From contig NZ_JBIWGZ010000001.1 in NCBI RefSeq assembly GCF_044763875.1, positions 186,001 to 250,000 of the forward strand: a stretch of DNA of 64,000 nt, given 5' to 3'. The notes below the pieces were generated by a model, which was not told where the DNA came from, searched no databases, and was given only the letters and a program-made list of their open reading frames with translations. Positions within the stretch are counted from its first letter, which is position 1. Every line of letters begins with the position of its first letter. Source of the stretch: Rummeliibacillus sp044763875. Lineage in GTDB: Bacteria; Bacillota; Bacilli; Bacillales_A; Planococcaceae. Made by a program: the position numbers and the translations under genes. Of the stretch, positions 16,825-25,338 are shown piece by piece.

Positions 16825-18594
16825 ATGATTGAAAAAGCACAGCATTATTTACAGCAATTTTTTGGTTACAAACAATTTCGTTTGGGACAAGAAAAAATAA
16901 TTGAGCAAGTTCTAGTTGGTGAATCAAGTTTATGTGTGATGCCAACTGGCGGAGGAAAATCGGTTTGCTATCAAATTCCAGCGCTCATGCTAGAAGGTAC
17001 TACGATTGTTGTTTCTCCATTAATCTCACTTATGCAAGATCAAGTAGATACATTACTAGAGATGGGTATTGAAGCCGCTTATATTAACTCGTCTTTAAGT
17101 CAAAATGAATTACAAGAAACTATGCGAAATGCACAAGAGGGTCACTACAAACTATTATATATTGCTCCTGAACGTTTGGAATCGGAATCTTTTACAAACT
17201 TACTCGCTTCACTAAGAGTTCCATTAATCGCAGTTGACGAAGCACATTGTATTTCACAATGGGGCCATGATTTTAGACCAAGCTATCGAGCAATCGGTAG
17301 ATTGACAAAACGTTTTACACATAGACCTACAGTTGTTGCACTAACAGCAACTGCAACACCAGCAGTTCGTGAAGACATTTGTCATCAATTAGTTATTCAG
17401 GAAGAAAATACAGTTATGACAGGATTTGCACGTGATAATTTAAGTTTTTCAGTAGTTATAGGACAAAATAAAGAACGATATGTAAAAGAATTGGTAAAGA
17501 AAAACAAGCATGAAGTAGGGATCATATATGCTGCTACTAGAAAAACAGTCGATCATCTTTATGGAGTACTAAAAAAAGCAGGCATCTCAGTTGCAAGATA
17601 TCATGCTGGTTTATCTGAGGGTTTACGTCAATCAGAGCAAAATCGATTTTTACATGATGAAGCTTCTGTAATGGTAGCAACAAATGCATTTGGAATGGGG
17701 ATCGATAAGTCCAATGTGAGATTTGTTGTTCATTATCAATTACCGAAGAATATGGAAAGTTATTATCAAGAGGCGGGAAGAGCTGGCCGGGATGGCTTAG
17801 CAAGTGAGTGTATTTTGTTATATTCTCCACAAGACGTTCAAACACAGCGCTTTTTAATCGACCAAACAGATGATCGAGAAAGGATACCAACAGAATTGCA
17901 AAAGCTGCAAAGTATGGTGGATTACTGTCATACAGAAAATTGCTTGCAACAGTATATTGTCAATTATTTTGGAGATGAAGCTGAAGAAAAATGTGGAAAA
18001 TGTAGTAATTGCATGGATGATCGTGAAGTTTTCGATGTTACGCTTGAATGCCAAAAAGTTTTATCGTGTACTATTCGAATGGGACAAAAATTTGGTAAAA
18101 CGATGGTCGCACAAGTTTTAGTGGGTTCAAAAAATCAAAAGATTCGTAGTTTTGGATTTGAAAGTCTATCAACATATGGTTTATTAAAAGAAATGACTAT
18201 TAAAGAAGTGACGAATTTCATGGAATTTATGATTGCTGAGGATTTATTAGCTGTGAATCAAGGAACGATGCCTACCATTTATGTGACACCAAAGGGTAAA
18301 GAAGTTCTTGTCGCAAATCGGAAAGTAGAAAGAAGAGGAGTTATTGTCACAAAACAAATAGCGGACACAGATCCGTTATTTGAAGAACTAAGAATTGTTC
18401 GAAAACAATTAGCAGACGAAGCCAATGTACCGCCGTTTGTTATTTTCTCAGATAAATCTTTGAGAGATATGTGTGCAAAAAAACCAACAAATGATCAAGA
18501 ATTTTTAGACGTTAATGGTGTAGGGGAAAATAAACTTGAAAAATATGGAGAAATATTCTTAAATGCAATTGCAGATTTTCAAACAAATGAATAG
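16825..18594 (+). CDS. recQ: ATP-dependent 3'-5' DNA helicase RecQ
   Basis: 589 residues with full RecQ architecture. The SF2 helicase core has TGGGKS (Walker A, residues 41-46), DEAH (138-141) followed by the RecQ aromatic-loop motif ISQWGHDFRPSYR, ALTATAT and QEAGRAGRDG. A zinc-binding segment with cysteines in CHTENC, KCGKC and SNCMDD follows, then the winged-helix RQC part and a C-terminal HRDC domain (VIFSDKSLRDM, VNGVGENKLEKYG). It unwinds recombination intermediates and stalled forks. ATG 16825 lies 10 bases after GAAAGGTG; a GTG at 16813 is less likely. The next gene follows after 13 bases, so they are probably co-transcribed. Confidence 0.95.
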   Translation: MIEKAQHYLQQFFGYKQFRLGQEKIIEQVLVGESSLCVMPTGGGKSVCYQIPALMLEGTTIVVSPLISLMQDQVDTLLEMGIEAAYINSSLSQNELQETMRNAQEGHYKLLYIAPERLESESFTNLLASLRVPLIAVDEAHCISQWGHDFRPSYRAIGRLTKRFTHRPTVVALTATATPAVREDICHQLVIQEENTVMTGFARDNLSFSVVIGQNKERYVKELVKKNKHEVGIIYAATRKTVDHLYGVLKKAGISVARYHAGLSEGLRQSEQNRFLHDEASVMVATNAFGMGIDKSNVRFVVHYQLPKNMESYYQEAGRAGRDGLASECILLYSPQDVQTQRFLIDQTDDRERIPTELQKLQSMVDYCHTENCLQQYIVNYFGDEAEEKCGKCSNCMDDREVFDVTLECQKVLSCTIRMGQKFGKTMVAQVLVGSKNQKIRSFGFESLSTYGLLKEMTIKEVTNFMEFMIAEDLLAVNQGTMPTIYVTPKGKEVLVANRKVERRGVIVTKQIADTDPLFEELRIVRKQLADEANVPPFVIFSDKSLRDMCAKKPTNDQEFLDVNGVGENKLEKYGEIFLNAIADFQTNE

Positions 18595-18607
18595 CGAGTG
18601 ATGGGAG

Positions 18608-19387
18608 ATGACTTTTCAAAAATTAGTTTCGCAATGTCATGAAATAATTTCAACATATCCAAATGCACAAATAGGAATTGCCATTATAGATGGAGTGCAA
18701 TCTTTTTATCATCAAGAAAAGGCAGTCTTTCGAGCAGCTAGCACGATTAAAATACCGATTCTCCTTGCAAGTTACTTGTACTTGTATTCCAAAATAGATG
18801 ACATCGCAGTAATTCATGATCGGTTAATTGTTGAAGGGGCTGGGGTTATTCCATTTTTAACTGGAAAGTTGCCGTTTACATACCGGAATTTAATGGAGTT
18901 AATGATTATCGTTTCGGATAATACTGCTTCGAATGCTTTGTTATATGCAAACACAATGGAAAAAGTAAACCAGTTGATGAAATATATTGGTTGTGAGGAA
19001 AGTAAGATTGAACGTTATTTTATGGATGAAAATGCTGTATTAAAAGGATTAGACAATTCAACAACTGCAAAAGATATGATATTGATGCTTCAACAAATAG
19101 GGGAATCAAACAGTATACTAAATGACGAGCAACGAAAAGATGCACGTAGAATTTTAGGTAACCAACAATTTGAAGACATGTTACCAGCCTATACATTTGA
19201 TGAGGAAATTCATTACTATCACAAAACGGGTGGTTTAACAGGTGTAGATCACGATGTAGCAATTATCGAATACCAAGATAAAAAATTATATGTTGCCGTT
19301 TTAACTCAAGGCTGGGAAGATGGCTTTACAGGAAAGAAATGTATTGCTGAGATTGGAAAAGTAATCGCTGATTATTTAAAGAGTTGA
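18608..19387 (+). CDS. Class A beta-lactamase-like serine hydrolase
   Basis: 259 residues. Catalytic motifs of the class A fold are present: STIK (Ser45/Lys48), SDN (103-105) and KTG (206-208). There is no export signal: the protein begins TFQKLVSQCHEIISTYPNAQ, so it may be cytoplasmic or exported by another route, and it is unlikely to be a classical secreted resistance enzyme. A clear omega-loop ExxxN motif is not obvious. Such COG2367 hydrolases are widespread in bacilli with unknown substrates. It follows recQ closely and shares its terminator. Confidence 0.8.
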   Translation: MTFQKLVSQCHEIISTYPNAQIGIAIIDGVQSFYHQEKAVFRAASTIKIPILLASYLYLYSKIDDIAVIHDRLIVEGAGVIPFLTGKLPFTYRNLMELMIIVSDNTASNALLYANTMEKVNQLMKYIGCEESKIERYFMDENAVLKGLDNSTTAKDMILMLQQIGESNSILNDEQRKDARRILGNQQFEDMLPAYTFDEEIHYYHKTGGLTGVDHDVAIIEYQDKKLYVAVLTQGWEDGFTGKKCIAEIGKVIADYLKS

Positions 19388-19390
19388 ACT

Positions 19391-19433
19391 AATATGAAAG
19401 ACCGACATCTCAGTGATGTCGGTCTTTCATATT
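19391..19433. terminator. Bidirectional terminator, recQ operon versus minus-strand gene
   Basis: A perfect 19-bp stem (19391-19409 with 19415-19433) and a 5-base loop. The stop codon of the minus-strand gene (19427-19429) lies within the right arm. Confidence 0.85.
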
Positions 19434-19714
19434 GTTAAATGCGCATGTTCTTCATCTAACAACACAATCCCAGTGATGCCATTGACGGTTTCGGAATGAA
19501 TAATTTTGTCCTTTAATACAGGCAGTAATTTTGGCGAGAGTGCAACATGAAGTCCCTCTACTTCCATAATGATATCGGTATGAATCGGGGTATCAATATC
19601 AGCAGCGAACTGCATCCCGTTTCGATCTGCTACTGCATAAAAACGGAGCAGGTGGTACTTATTATCAGCTGTTAAATTAGTGATAAATTTCTTCCCCTGA
19701 ATGGTTAGTCTCAT
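19427..19714 (-). CDS. Hypothetical protein with HesB/IscA-like pattern
   Basis: 95 residues, beta-rich, with no cysteine. The order of segments (LLRFYAVADRNGMQFAADID, then IIMEVEGLHVALSPKLLPVL, then a glycine-containing end) resembles the HesB/IscA fold but without its iron-sulfur cysteines, so cluster binding is not expected. The resemblance is by eye and weak. It starts with ATG after AAAGGATGATTTCACT on the minus strand. The stop lies in the terminator shared with the recQ operon. Confidence 0.55.
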   Translation of the reverse strand: MRLTIQGKKFITNLTADNKYHLLRFYAVADRNGMQFAADIDTPIHTDIIMEVEGLHVALSPKLLPVLKDKIIHSETVNGITGIVLLDEEHAHLTI

Positions 19715-19816
19715 AGTGAAATCATCCTTTACGCAAGATCAGAAATCGTTTCTGCTGTAAGTATTCCACACCATTCATTGATTTAAACAAGAAGAAACTG
19801 AAGATGAAAAAAATCT

Positions 19817-19912
19817 TTATTTTCTTGTTATCCATTCTGCAACAATAAAAAATATGATAAAAAAAGCAAATGCTAAAATGAAAAACCATATAGGTACACC
19901 GCCAAATGCCAA
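19817..19912 (-). CDS. 31-residue single-helix membrane peptide
   Basis: A TTG start at 19912 lies 8 bases after a perfect AGGAGG (19926-19921, minus strand). The frame encodes MAFGGVPIWFFILAFAFF followed by IIFFIVAEWITRK, one hydrophobic helix with a basic end, and stops at 19817. Such peptides are usually missed by automatic annotation. It sits alone between the HesB-like gene and the DUF6501 gene, and its function is unknown. Confidence 0.6.
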   Translation of the reverse strand: MAFGGVPIWFFILAFAFFIIFFIVAEWITRK

Positions 19913-20102
19913 CTAAGCCACCTCCTGAAAATTCTTTTCATAATCGTAACATAAATTTTACATAGTTCCTTTTAATAGCTATTAAAAATTTCGTTTACCA
20001 AAGTTTTTCTGAAAAAATCCTCTTATTTATAGGACAAACGTAGTGAAATCGTTTAAAATATAACTTAGATATGTATTTAGTTAAGAGAGGTTGTTTTAAA
20101 GA

Positions 20103-20300
20103 ATGATTCATTTAAATTGGAAAGAAGCTCCAACAGTCAAAACAGTTACTTGTAAGCATACTGATGCAAAAAAATATTTGGTTTCAAATGTATTAACAGT
20201 TGGAAAAGAATATGAAGTGAAAAACGAAACAGAAGAATTCTATTTCGTCATCGATAATACTGGTCATGTTGGTGGCTATTACAAAGATTACTTCGAATAA
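20103..20300 (+). CDS. DUF6501 family small protein
   Basis: 65 residues, soluble: MIHLNWKEAPTVKTVTCKHT, then a strand-rich part ending GHVGGYYKDYFE. This is the pattern of the DUF6501 proteins of Bacillales, which have no known role. The upstream GAGAGG...AAAGA region gives a modest ribosome site. Single gene followed by a terminator. Confidence 0.75.
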   Translation: MIHLNWKEAPTVKTVTCKHTDAKKYLVSNVLTVGKEYEVKNETEEFYFVIDNTGHVGGYYKDYFE

Positions 20301-20316
20301 ATCGAAGCAATGAATG

Positions 20317-20354
20317 AGCTTTTCGCTTACCTAACGGATGCGGAAAGCTTTTTT
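20317..20354 (+). terminator. Terminator after the DUF6501 gene
   Basis: AGCTTTTCGC (20317-20326) pairs with GCGGAAAGCT (20340-20349), followed by TTTTT. Confidence 0.8.
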
Positions 20355-20457
20355 AATTTGGCAATTTTAAAGGAAGAATGCCTCGACGTACTAAGTTAGA
20401 GGTTTTCCGGAACGTATAAAGTAGGAACAGTTGGTTCAAATGAAAGGAGAAGGTAGT

Positions 20458-21321
20458 ATGCAACAAATTATTCAGCAGGAACAATCAACACGAAAAAATC
20501 GAAATCATGCTAGAGAAGATTTACTTTTAATAGGAGAGGGTGGCTATATTTCTCCTAATAATTATTTGTGGGATGATGTGCTATTAAGTGTAACACTAAA
20601 AAAACCTGTTTTATTAAAAGGCCCTGCGGGTTCTGGTAAAACAAAAATGGCAGAATCAATATCTCACTTTTTTAATCAACCTATGCACAGTGTTAACTGT
20701 TCAGTGGATTTAGATGCTGAAAGTTTACTTGGTTTTAAAACAATGGTACAAAAAGATGGACAAACAATCATTGAATTTGTCGAAGGTCCCGTTGTAAAGG
20801 CGATGAAACAAGGTCATCTTCTATATATTGATGAAATTAATATGGCCAAAGCTGAAACTTTACCAATTTTACATAGTGTATTGGATTACCGTCGCATGCT
20901 GACAAATCCATTTACAGGTGAAGTAATTCAAGCACATCCTGATTTTAGCGTGGTAGCAGCAATCAATGAGGGGTATATTGGTACAGCACCAATGAATGAA
21001 GCATTAAAAAATCGCTTCGTTTCTTTTAGCACTCCTTATTTAAATGGGGAACAGTTAAAAGAATTATGGCAAAAGAGATTTCCAAGCTTATCAAATGATT
21101 TGCATACACTGATGTTAAATATAGCAGAAGATTTAAAACAACAAGTAATCAATGGCTTATTAAGTGAAGAAGCTGCATCTATTCGAAGTTTGCTTGATGC
21201 CACAGAATTAGCTCAGTTTATGGATCCGCTTAGAGCCATTCGTTATGCAGTTGCTGAAAAATTAGATGATCAAAGTGAAAAAGATTTAGTGATTGAGTTA
21301 GCAAAAACGTGGATGAAGTGA
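20458..21321 (+). CDS. MoxR-type AAA+ ATPase
   Basis: 287 residues. Walker A is GPAGSGKT (55-62), Walker B LLYIDEIN (121-128), followed by sensor-1 VVAAINEG and the arginine-finger region EALKNRF. This is the MoxR/CbbQ/NorQ group, ATPases that remodel a partner enzyme together with a VWA-domain protein. The VWA partner follows after 10 bases. AAAGGAGA at 20443-20450 selects ATG 20458 over TTG 20431 and ATG 20440. The client of the pair is not visible in the neighbourhood. Confidence 0.85.
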   Translation: MQQIIQQEQSTRKNRNHAREDLLLIGEGGYISPNNYLWDDVLLSVTLKKPVLLKGPAGSGKTKMAESISHFFNQPMHSVNCSVDLDAESLLGFKTMVQKDGQTIIEFVEGPVVKAMKQGHLLYIDEINMAKAETLPILHSVLDYRRMLTNPFTGEVIQAHPDFSVVAAINEGYIGTAPMNEALKNRFVSFSTPYLNGEQLKELWQKRFPSLSNDLHTLMLNIAEDLKQQVINGLLSEEAASIRSLLDATELAQFMDPLRAIRYAVAEKLDDQSEKDLVIELAKTWMK

Positions 21322-21331
21322 GGTTTTTAAA

Positions 21332-23233
21332 ATGGCCGATCTAAGTCGATTTATACAATTTAATAACGAGCAATTGGATCCTCGATTAATGCTTCATTAT
21401 GAACAACTCGCTAAAGCGCTTGCGAATGCTCCATTTCTGTCTATAACTGAACGTCAATTAATCGAGATGAAACCACAAGAGCAGCAAATTGCAATGAGTG
21501 TATTTTGGCGTCATCGTGATGAGGAGACTACGAATTTAGGTAGGCTTTCGGATATTTATTTACTTACAGTTGGATTTTGGCAAGAGTTTTCAGTTAACGA
21601 CTGGCTAACTTTTGAGGAAGAAATCCAAGATCATCCATTGAATAAGTTATTCAAACAGTTGGTTCTACTTGTTGAAGAATTTCGATTTATGGATATGGTT
21701 GTAAAAAAACGGCCAGGAACAAAAAAGGCTTTCCAAATAAGAAGAAGTGCGTATATTGATTCGCATAAACATCGATTTGAAGTCAATTGTCAAAAGGGAT
21801 TTGTTGCAGATGCTTTCGTAAATTATCTATATTTGGCAGCCCATGAAGGAATGATGAAACTACCTCAAAATGAAGTAGCTGAAAAATTGGAAGCTGCACT
21901 TAGTCCCTTTCAACAAATTTATGATGTGAAATCGACGCAAGATAGTATTAATTTGATTTATCGAGTGATGCCTTATGTAGAGCAAAGTATTACAAAAGAT
22001 CTAATGCTTAATTATTACGCATTAATGGATTCTATTCCTGAAGCGGCTAAATTTCATGAACATAAAGGTGTCAATGGCCAAGAATGTGGCAATCGACAAG
22101 ATAAAAAAGATACGATTGAACAGCTATTCCGAACTTGGCATAGAGAGACGAAAGAAGAGACAGGAGTTCATTTACGTTATGAATTAGAACGTGGCAATGC
22201 GGGTAAAGCGTTAAGCTTAGAAGCAGAAGAAGGTAAAGACAGCAATGAAATATCAGAGGAGGGGACAGGTGGAGCTCCGAATACGGATGCAAAACCACAG
22301 AAGTCTTTAATGAACGAAGTAAAAAAACTTCCTCGAGGCAAACGACAGGCAGGAAAAGAATATGGAGAACAAAATGTTAATGTTGTTTTTGAAGAAAAAA
22401 GAATAGATAAGACAAAAGAATTACAGGAACTAACTACATTGGCAACATGGCGTGCAGAACAAGCATCAAGTGTGAAAGCATTGACGACTGAGTTTCGTAA
22501 ACGAATTACACAAAAAGAAATAGCTAAAAGAGAGCATTTATCAAAAGGTAGACTAGATTCTTCAAAATTAGTCAACTTTCTTTTCGAGGATCGACCAAAA
22601 CCATTTTATCAAAAAAATGCGCCAGCAAAGCCATTAAATGCCGTTTTTGGATTACTAATTGATGGCTCAGCATCCATGATGGACAAAATGGATGAAACGA
22701 AAAAAGCAGTATTGTTATTCCACGATGTATTACGACAATTGAACATCCCTCACGAAATGGTTTCTTTTTACGAGGATGCTTATGAAGCAACACCTGAAAT
22801 TCAGCCAAATACTTTTGAATGGTTGCATAAATTAGAGGATGGACAGGCAGATAGTGGTACAGCTATTATGTCTTTATCTTCGCATGAGGATAATCGTGAT
22901 GGATTTGCGATTCGTTGGATGACTAGACGCTTAAAACACCGTGATGAAAAACATCGCTTCTTACTCGTATTTTCTGATGGGGAACCATCGGCATTTGATT
23001 ATGCACAAAATGGTGTAAAAGATACAGCAGAGGCAGTTCTAGAAGCTGAAAAGCAGAATATTCAAGTGCTTCATTTATTTTTAAATACAGAGATGCCAGG
23101 TGAGGAGCAATTACAGCTGTTCCATATGATCTATGGTACGCATACAGTCGCAGCAGATAATGTTGAAAAATTTACAGAAATTACAGTAAGACTGTTGCGA
23201 AAGCTGATTACACTTGTCATTCAAAGTCAATAA
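21332..23233 (+). CDS. VWA-domain protein, partner of the MoxR ATPase
   Basis: 633 residues. The long N-terminal part (about 1-430) is helical and charged, with an acidic/Glu-rich linker around 300-330. The C-terminal von Willebrand A domain carries a complete MIDAS metal site: DGSAS (444-448), the threonine in DSGTAIMS and the aspartate in VFSDGEPSAFD. It resembles NorD/CoxE/CobT-type activators. It probably docks the ATPase onto a metalloenzyme or envelope complex. It is co-transcribed with the MoxR gene and ends at a strong terminator. Confidence 0.8.
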   Translation: MADLSRFIQFNNEQLDPRLMLHYEQLAKALANAPFLSITERQLIEMKPQEQQIAMSVFWRHRDEETTNLGRLSDIYLLTVGFWQEFSVNDWLTFEEEIQDHPLNKLFKQLVLLVEEFRFMDMVVKKRPGTKKAFQIRRSAYIDSHKHRFEVNCQKGFVADAFVNYLYLAAHEGMMKLPQNEVAEKLEAALSPFQQIYDVKSTQDSINLIYRVMPYVEQSITKDLMLNYYALMDSIPEAAKFHEHKGVNGQECGNRQDKKDTIEQLFRTWHRETKEETGVHLRYELERGNAGKALSLEAEEGKDSNEISEEGTGGAPNTDAKPQKSLMNEVKKLPRGKRQAGKEYGEQNVNVVFEEKRIDKTKELQELTTLATWRAEQASSVKALTTEFRKRITQKEIAKREHLSKGRLDSSKLVNFLFEDRPKPFYQKNAPAKPLNAVFGLLIDGSASMMDKMDETKKAVLLFHDVLRQLNIPHEMVSFYEDAYEATPEIQPNTFEWLHKLEDGQADSGTAIMSLSSHEDNRDGFAIRWMTRRLKHRDEKHRFLLVFSDGEPSAFDYAQNGVKDTAEAVLEAEKQNIQVLHLFLNTEMPGEEQLQLFHMIYGTHTVAADNVEKFTEITVRLLRKLITLVIQSQ

Positions 23234-23246
23234 TTATTCCAAACAA

Positions 23247-23285
23247 AAAGGGAGAGGACAAATAGTTGTCCTCTCCCTTTTAAAA
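23247..23285. terminator. Bidirectional terminator between VWA gene and telA
   Basis: A perfect 15-bp stem AAAGGGAGAGGACAA (23247-23261) with 23266-23280 around ATAG, followed by TTTTA, with A-run on the other side. Confidence 0.85.
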
Positions 23286-23292
23286 GTTAAAG

Positions 23293-24477
23293 CTAATATG
23301 GTGATCTATCTTGTTGTTTTGTATGAATAGCTAATAGACGTTGTTTTAGATCTTCTTCCATACGTGCAATTTCAATTTCAGCGGCTTTTCGTTTTTGACG
23401 GCCATCTGCTTGAATTTGTAATGTTTCTTCGATTGTAGAAATCAGATTTTCTTGTGTTTTCTTCAATGTTTCAATTTCAACTAATCCACGTTCATTTTCC
23501 TTAGCGGTTTCGATTGTATTCACTTTTAACATTTCAGAGTTTTTCAGAAGTAAGTCATTGGTAGTCTTCGTAACTTGTTTTTGAGCTTCTACAGCTCTTC
23601 GTTGATTATTTAATGTTAATGCAATAGCAATTTGATTCTTCCATAAAGGGATAGCAGTCATAATGGAAGATTGGATTTTTTCTGCTAATGTTTGATTTGT
23701 TTGTTGAATCATTCGAATTTGTGGTGCTGTTTGAATGGTGATTTGTCGTGATAATTGTAAGTCGTAAATTCGTTTTTCAAGACGATCCACAAATTGTGCT
23801 AGGTCATTAAATTCTTGTACATCCATTTGATCTTGAGACGTCTCTGCTTTTTGTTTTAATTTAGGTAACATTTCTGAGACGATTTCCTCTTTTTTCAGTT
23901 CAGCGGCAGCGATATAGACATTTAAAGCTTGAAAATAGGTTTTGTTTTGTTCGTATAGTTGATCTAACATATGAACATCTTCTACAAGCCCTGCTTTAGA
24001 ATGTTCTAATTGAATACCAATTCGATCTATTTGTGTGCTTAATTTTTGATATTTTGTCATAAGTTCTTGCAATGAACGAGATACTCGACTGAAAAATTTG
24101 CGAATACCACTTTTTTTATCTTGTTGGAGTTCCTCTGGATCAAGTTCATTTAATTTTTCCATCAAATCTTTCAGAACATCACCTACTGGACCTATGTCTT
24201 TTCTTTGTACATGGTCAAGCATTTGGTGAGAAAAACGAGATAGTTCATTTTGTGCATTTGCTCCATAGGTTAAAATCGTTTCATAATTGCCGACGGGAAT
24301 TTGATCAGCTAGTTGTTTTGCTTTAATCTGATCTTCTTCTGGTAAACGTTCAAGTACGGTAGCTGTTTTTTTTTCAGCGGGTTTAACACTAGATGGAATC
24401 GGTTCGGGTTGTAGTTCAAATGGATTATTAAGTAAATCATCTATCGATTTTTCTGAATTGGAAGATGAATTAGTCAT
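23293..24477 (-). CDS. Toxic anion resistance protein TelA family (YceH-like)
   Basis: 394 residues, soluble and strongly helical/coiled coil. It matches TelA/KlaA proteins linked to tellurite and other toxic-anion tolerance: QIPVGNYETILTYGANAQNE near residue 70, DVHMLDQLYEQNKTYFQALN mid-protein, and MTAIPLWKNQIAIALTLNNQ toward the end. Its start overlaps the stop of xpaC in an ATGA arrangement, the usual gene order in Bacillus (yceG-yceH). The mechanism is unknown; an envelope-stress role is likely. Confidence 0.9.
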   Translation of the reverse strand: MTNSSSNSEKSIDDLLNNPFELQPEPIPSSVKPAEKKTATVLERLPEEDQIKAKQLADQIPVGNYETILTYGANAQNELSRFSHQMLDHVQRKDIGPVGDVLKDLMEKLNELDPEELQQDKKSGIRKFFSRVSRSLQELMTKYQKLSTQIDRIGIQLEHSKAGLVEDVHMLDQLYEQNKTYFQALNVYIAAAELKKEEIVSEMLPKLKQKAETSQDQMDVQEFNDLAQFVDRLEKRIYDLQLSRQITIQTAPQIRMIQQTNQTLAEKIQSSIMTAIPLWKNQIAIALTLNNQRRAVEAQKQVTKTTNDLLLKNSEMLKVNTIETAKENERGLVEIETLKKTQENLISTIEETLQIQADGRQKRKAAEIEIARMEEDLKQRLLAIHTKQQDRSPY

Positions 24478-25124
24478 TTAGAGTCTCCTCTCAAAGTAGC
24501 GGAAGTTTGTTTTTGGGATGTTGATAATTGTGCGAAATCTAACTCCATTTTAAGTTCTTCTATATCTGTAGCAAGTACTGAATGAAGGTCCTCTTGCATA
24601 ATATTATTTAAATCTTCTAAAGTTTCACGTGTTTCTTGTAAAGCTAAGTGAACATCTGAACTCTTAATGGGTTGAGATGATAGAAGTGCGTATTTTTCAG
24701 TAAGTTCACTAGCAGAATGAAGATGAGCGTAGAAAAATTGCTCGGCATGATAAAATTTTTTAGGGTTTTTGTTTACAATGTTTACTATTCTTTTTGCAAG
24801 GCGATTCATCTCAAGCATTTGTTTAAATGTTGAAATCGAACGGACCTTAGTATAATAGCGGTTTAAATTTCTTAGCTCACTTTGTGCTTCATCTAATTGC
24901 GATTGAATATGTTTGAATTCTGAACGACTTAGTCCAACTTTTTTTAAGTATCGGAATTGTTGAATGTTCTTAATAATATAGTTTGATGGGAAATAGCTGC
25001 ATATTGCTAATAAAGAGCTAATCCAAAAATTTACATCAAAATACCACTCACTTATGGTCCATGTAGATAGTAATACGATTATATTGAGAAAACTTCTTAA
25101 GATAAATTGTCCAAATTTGAGCAA
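24474..25124 (-). CDS. xpaC: XpaC family protein (5-bromo-4-chloroindolyl phosphate hydrolysis protein)
   Basis: 216 residues. Two hydrophobic N-terminal helices (about 9-28 and 30-50) anchor a long helical cytoplasmic domain (FKHIQSQLDEAQSELRNLNR and on). This is the XpaC family, named for a phosphatase-like phenotype although no phosphatase fold is apparent. It is translationally coupled to telA. The start is TTG 25124, 9 bases after AGGAGG. The gene pair probably acts together at the membrane. Confidence 0.85.
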   Translation of the reverse strand: MLKFGQFILRSFLNIIVLLSTWTISEWYFDVNFWISSLLAICSYFPSNYIIKNIQQFRYLKKVGLSRSEFKHIQSQLDEAQSELRNLNRYYTKVRSISTFKQMLEMNRLAKRIVNIVNKNPKKFYHAEQFFYAHLHSASELTEKYALLSSQPIKSSDVHLALQETRETLEDLNNIMQEDLHSVLATDIEELKMELDFAQLSTSQKQTSATLRGDSK

Positions 25125-25283
25125 TGATTTTGCCTCCTTCTAACGCTCTTATTTTAAGTACGAATAAAGCGTGAGAAAGTTTCACCTTTTTACAAATAAG
25201 AGAGATTAAATTCAGTACATGTGATTTAGTTTATTAAAGATCATTAATGTTATTTTAATATATTTTATAAGTTTTTGCGAAAG

Positions 25284-25315
25284 AAAAAGCCGACGAAGAA
25301 TTCTTCCGTGACGGC
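25284..25315 (-). terminator. Terminator of the globin-type chemoreceptor gene
   Basis: GCCG and GAAG (25289-25298) pair with CTTC and CGGC (25303-25315). On the minus strand TTTTT follows. Confidence 0.7.
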
Positions 25316-25338
25316 TCAATTACTTCTTACTATTTAAT

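Noticed and set aside
18608..19387. Beta-lactam resistance gene
   Set aside because: Class A motifs are present, but there is no export signal and no clear omega-loop motif, so drug resistance is not supported.
22177..22808. Long antisense ORFs within the VWA gene
   Set aside because: Antisense shadows of a strongly supported gene with no ribosome site.
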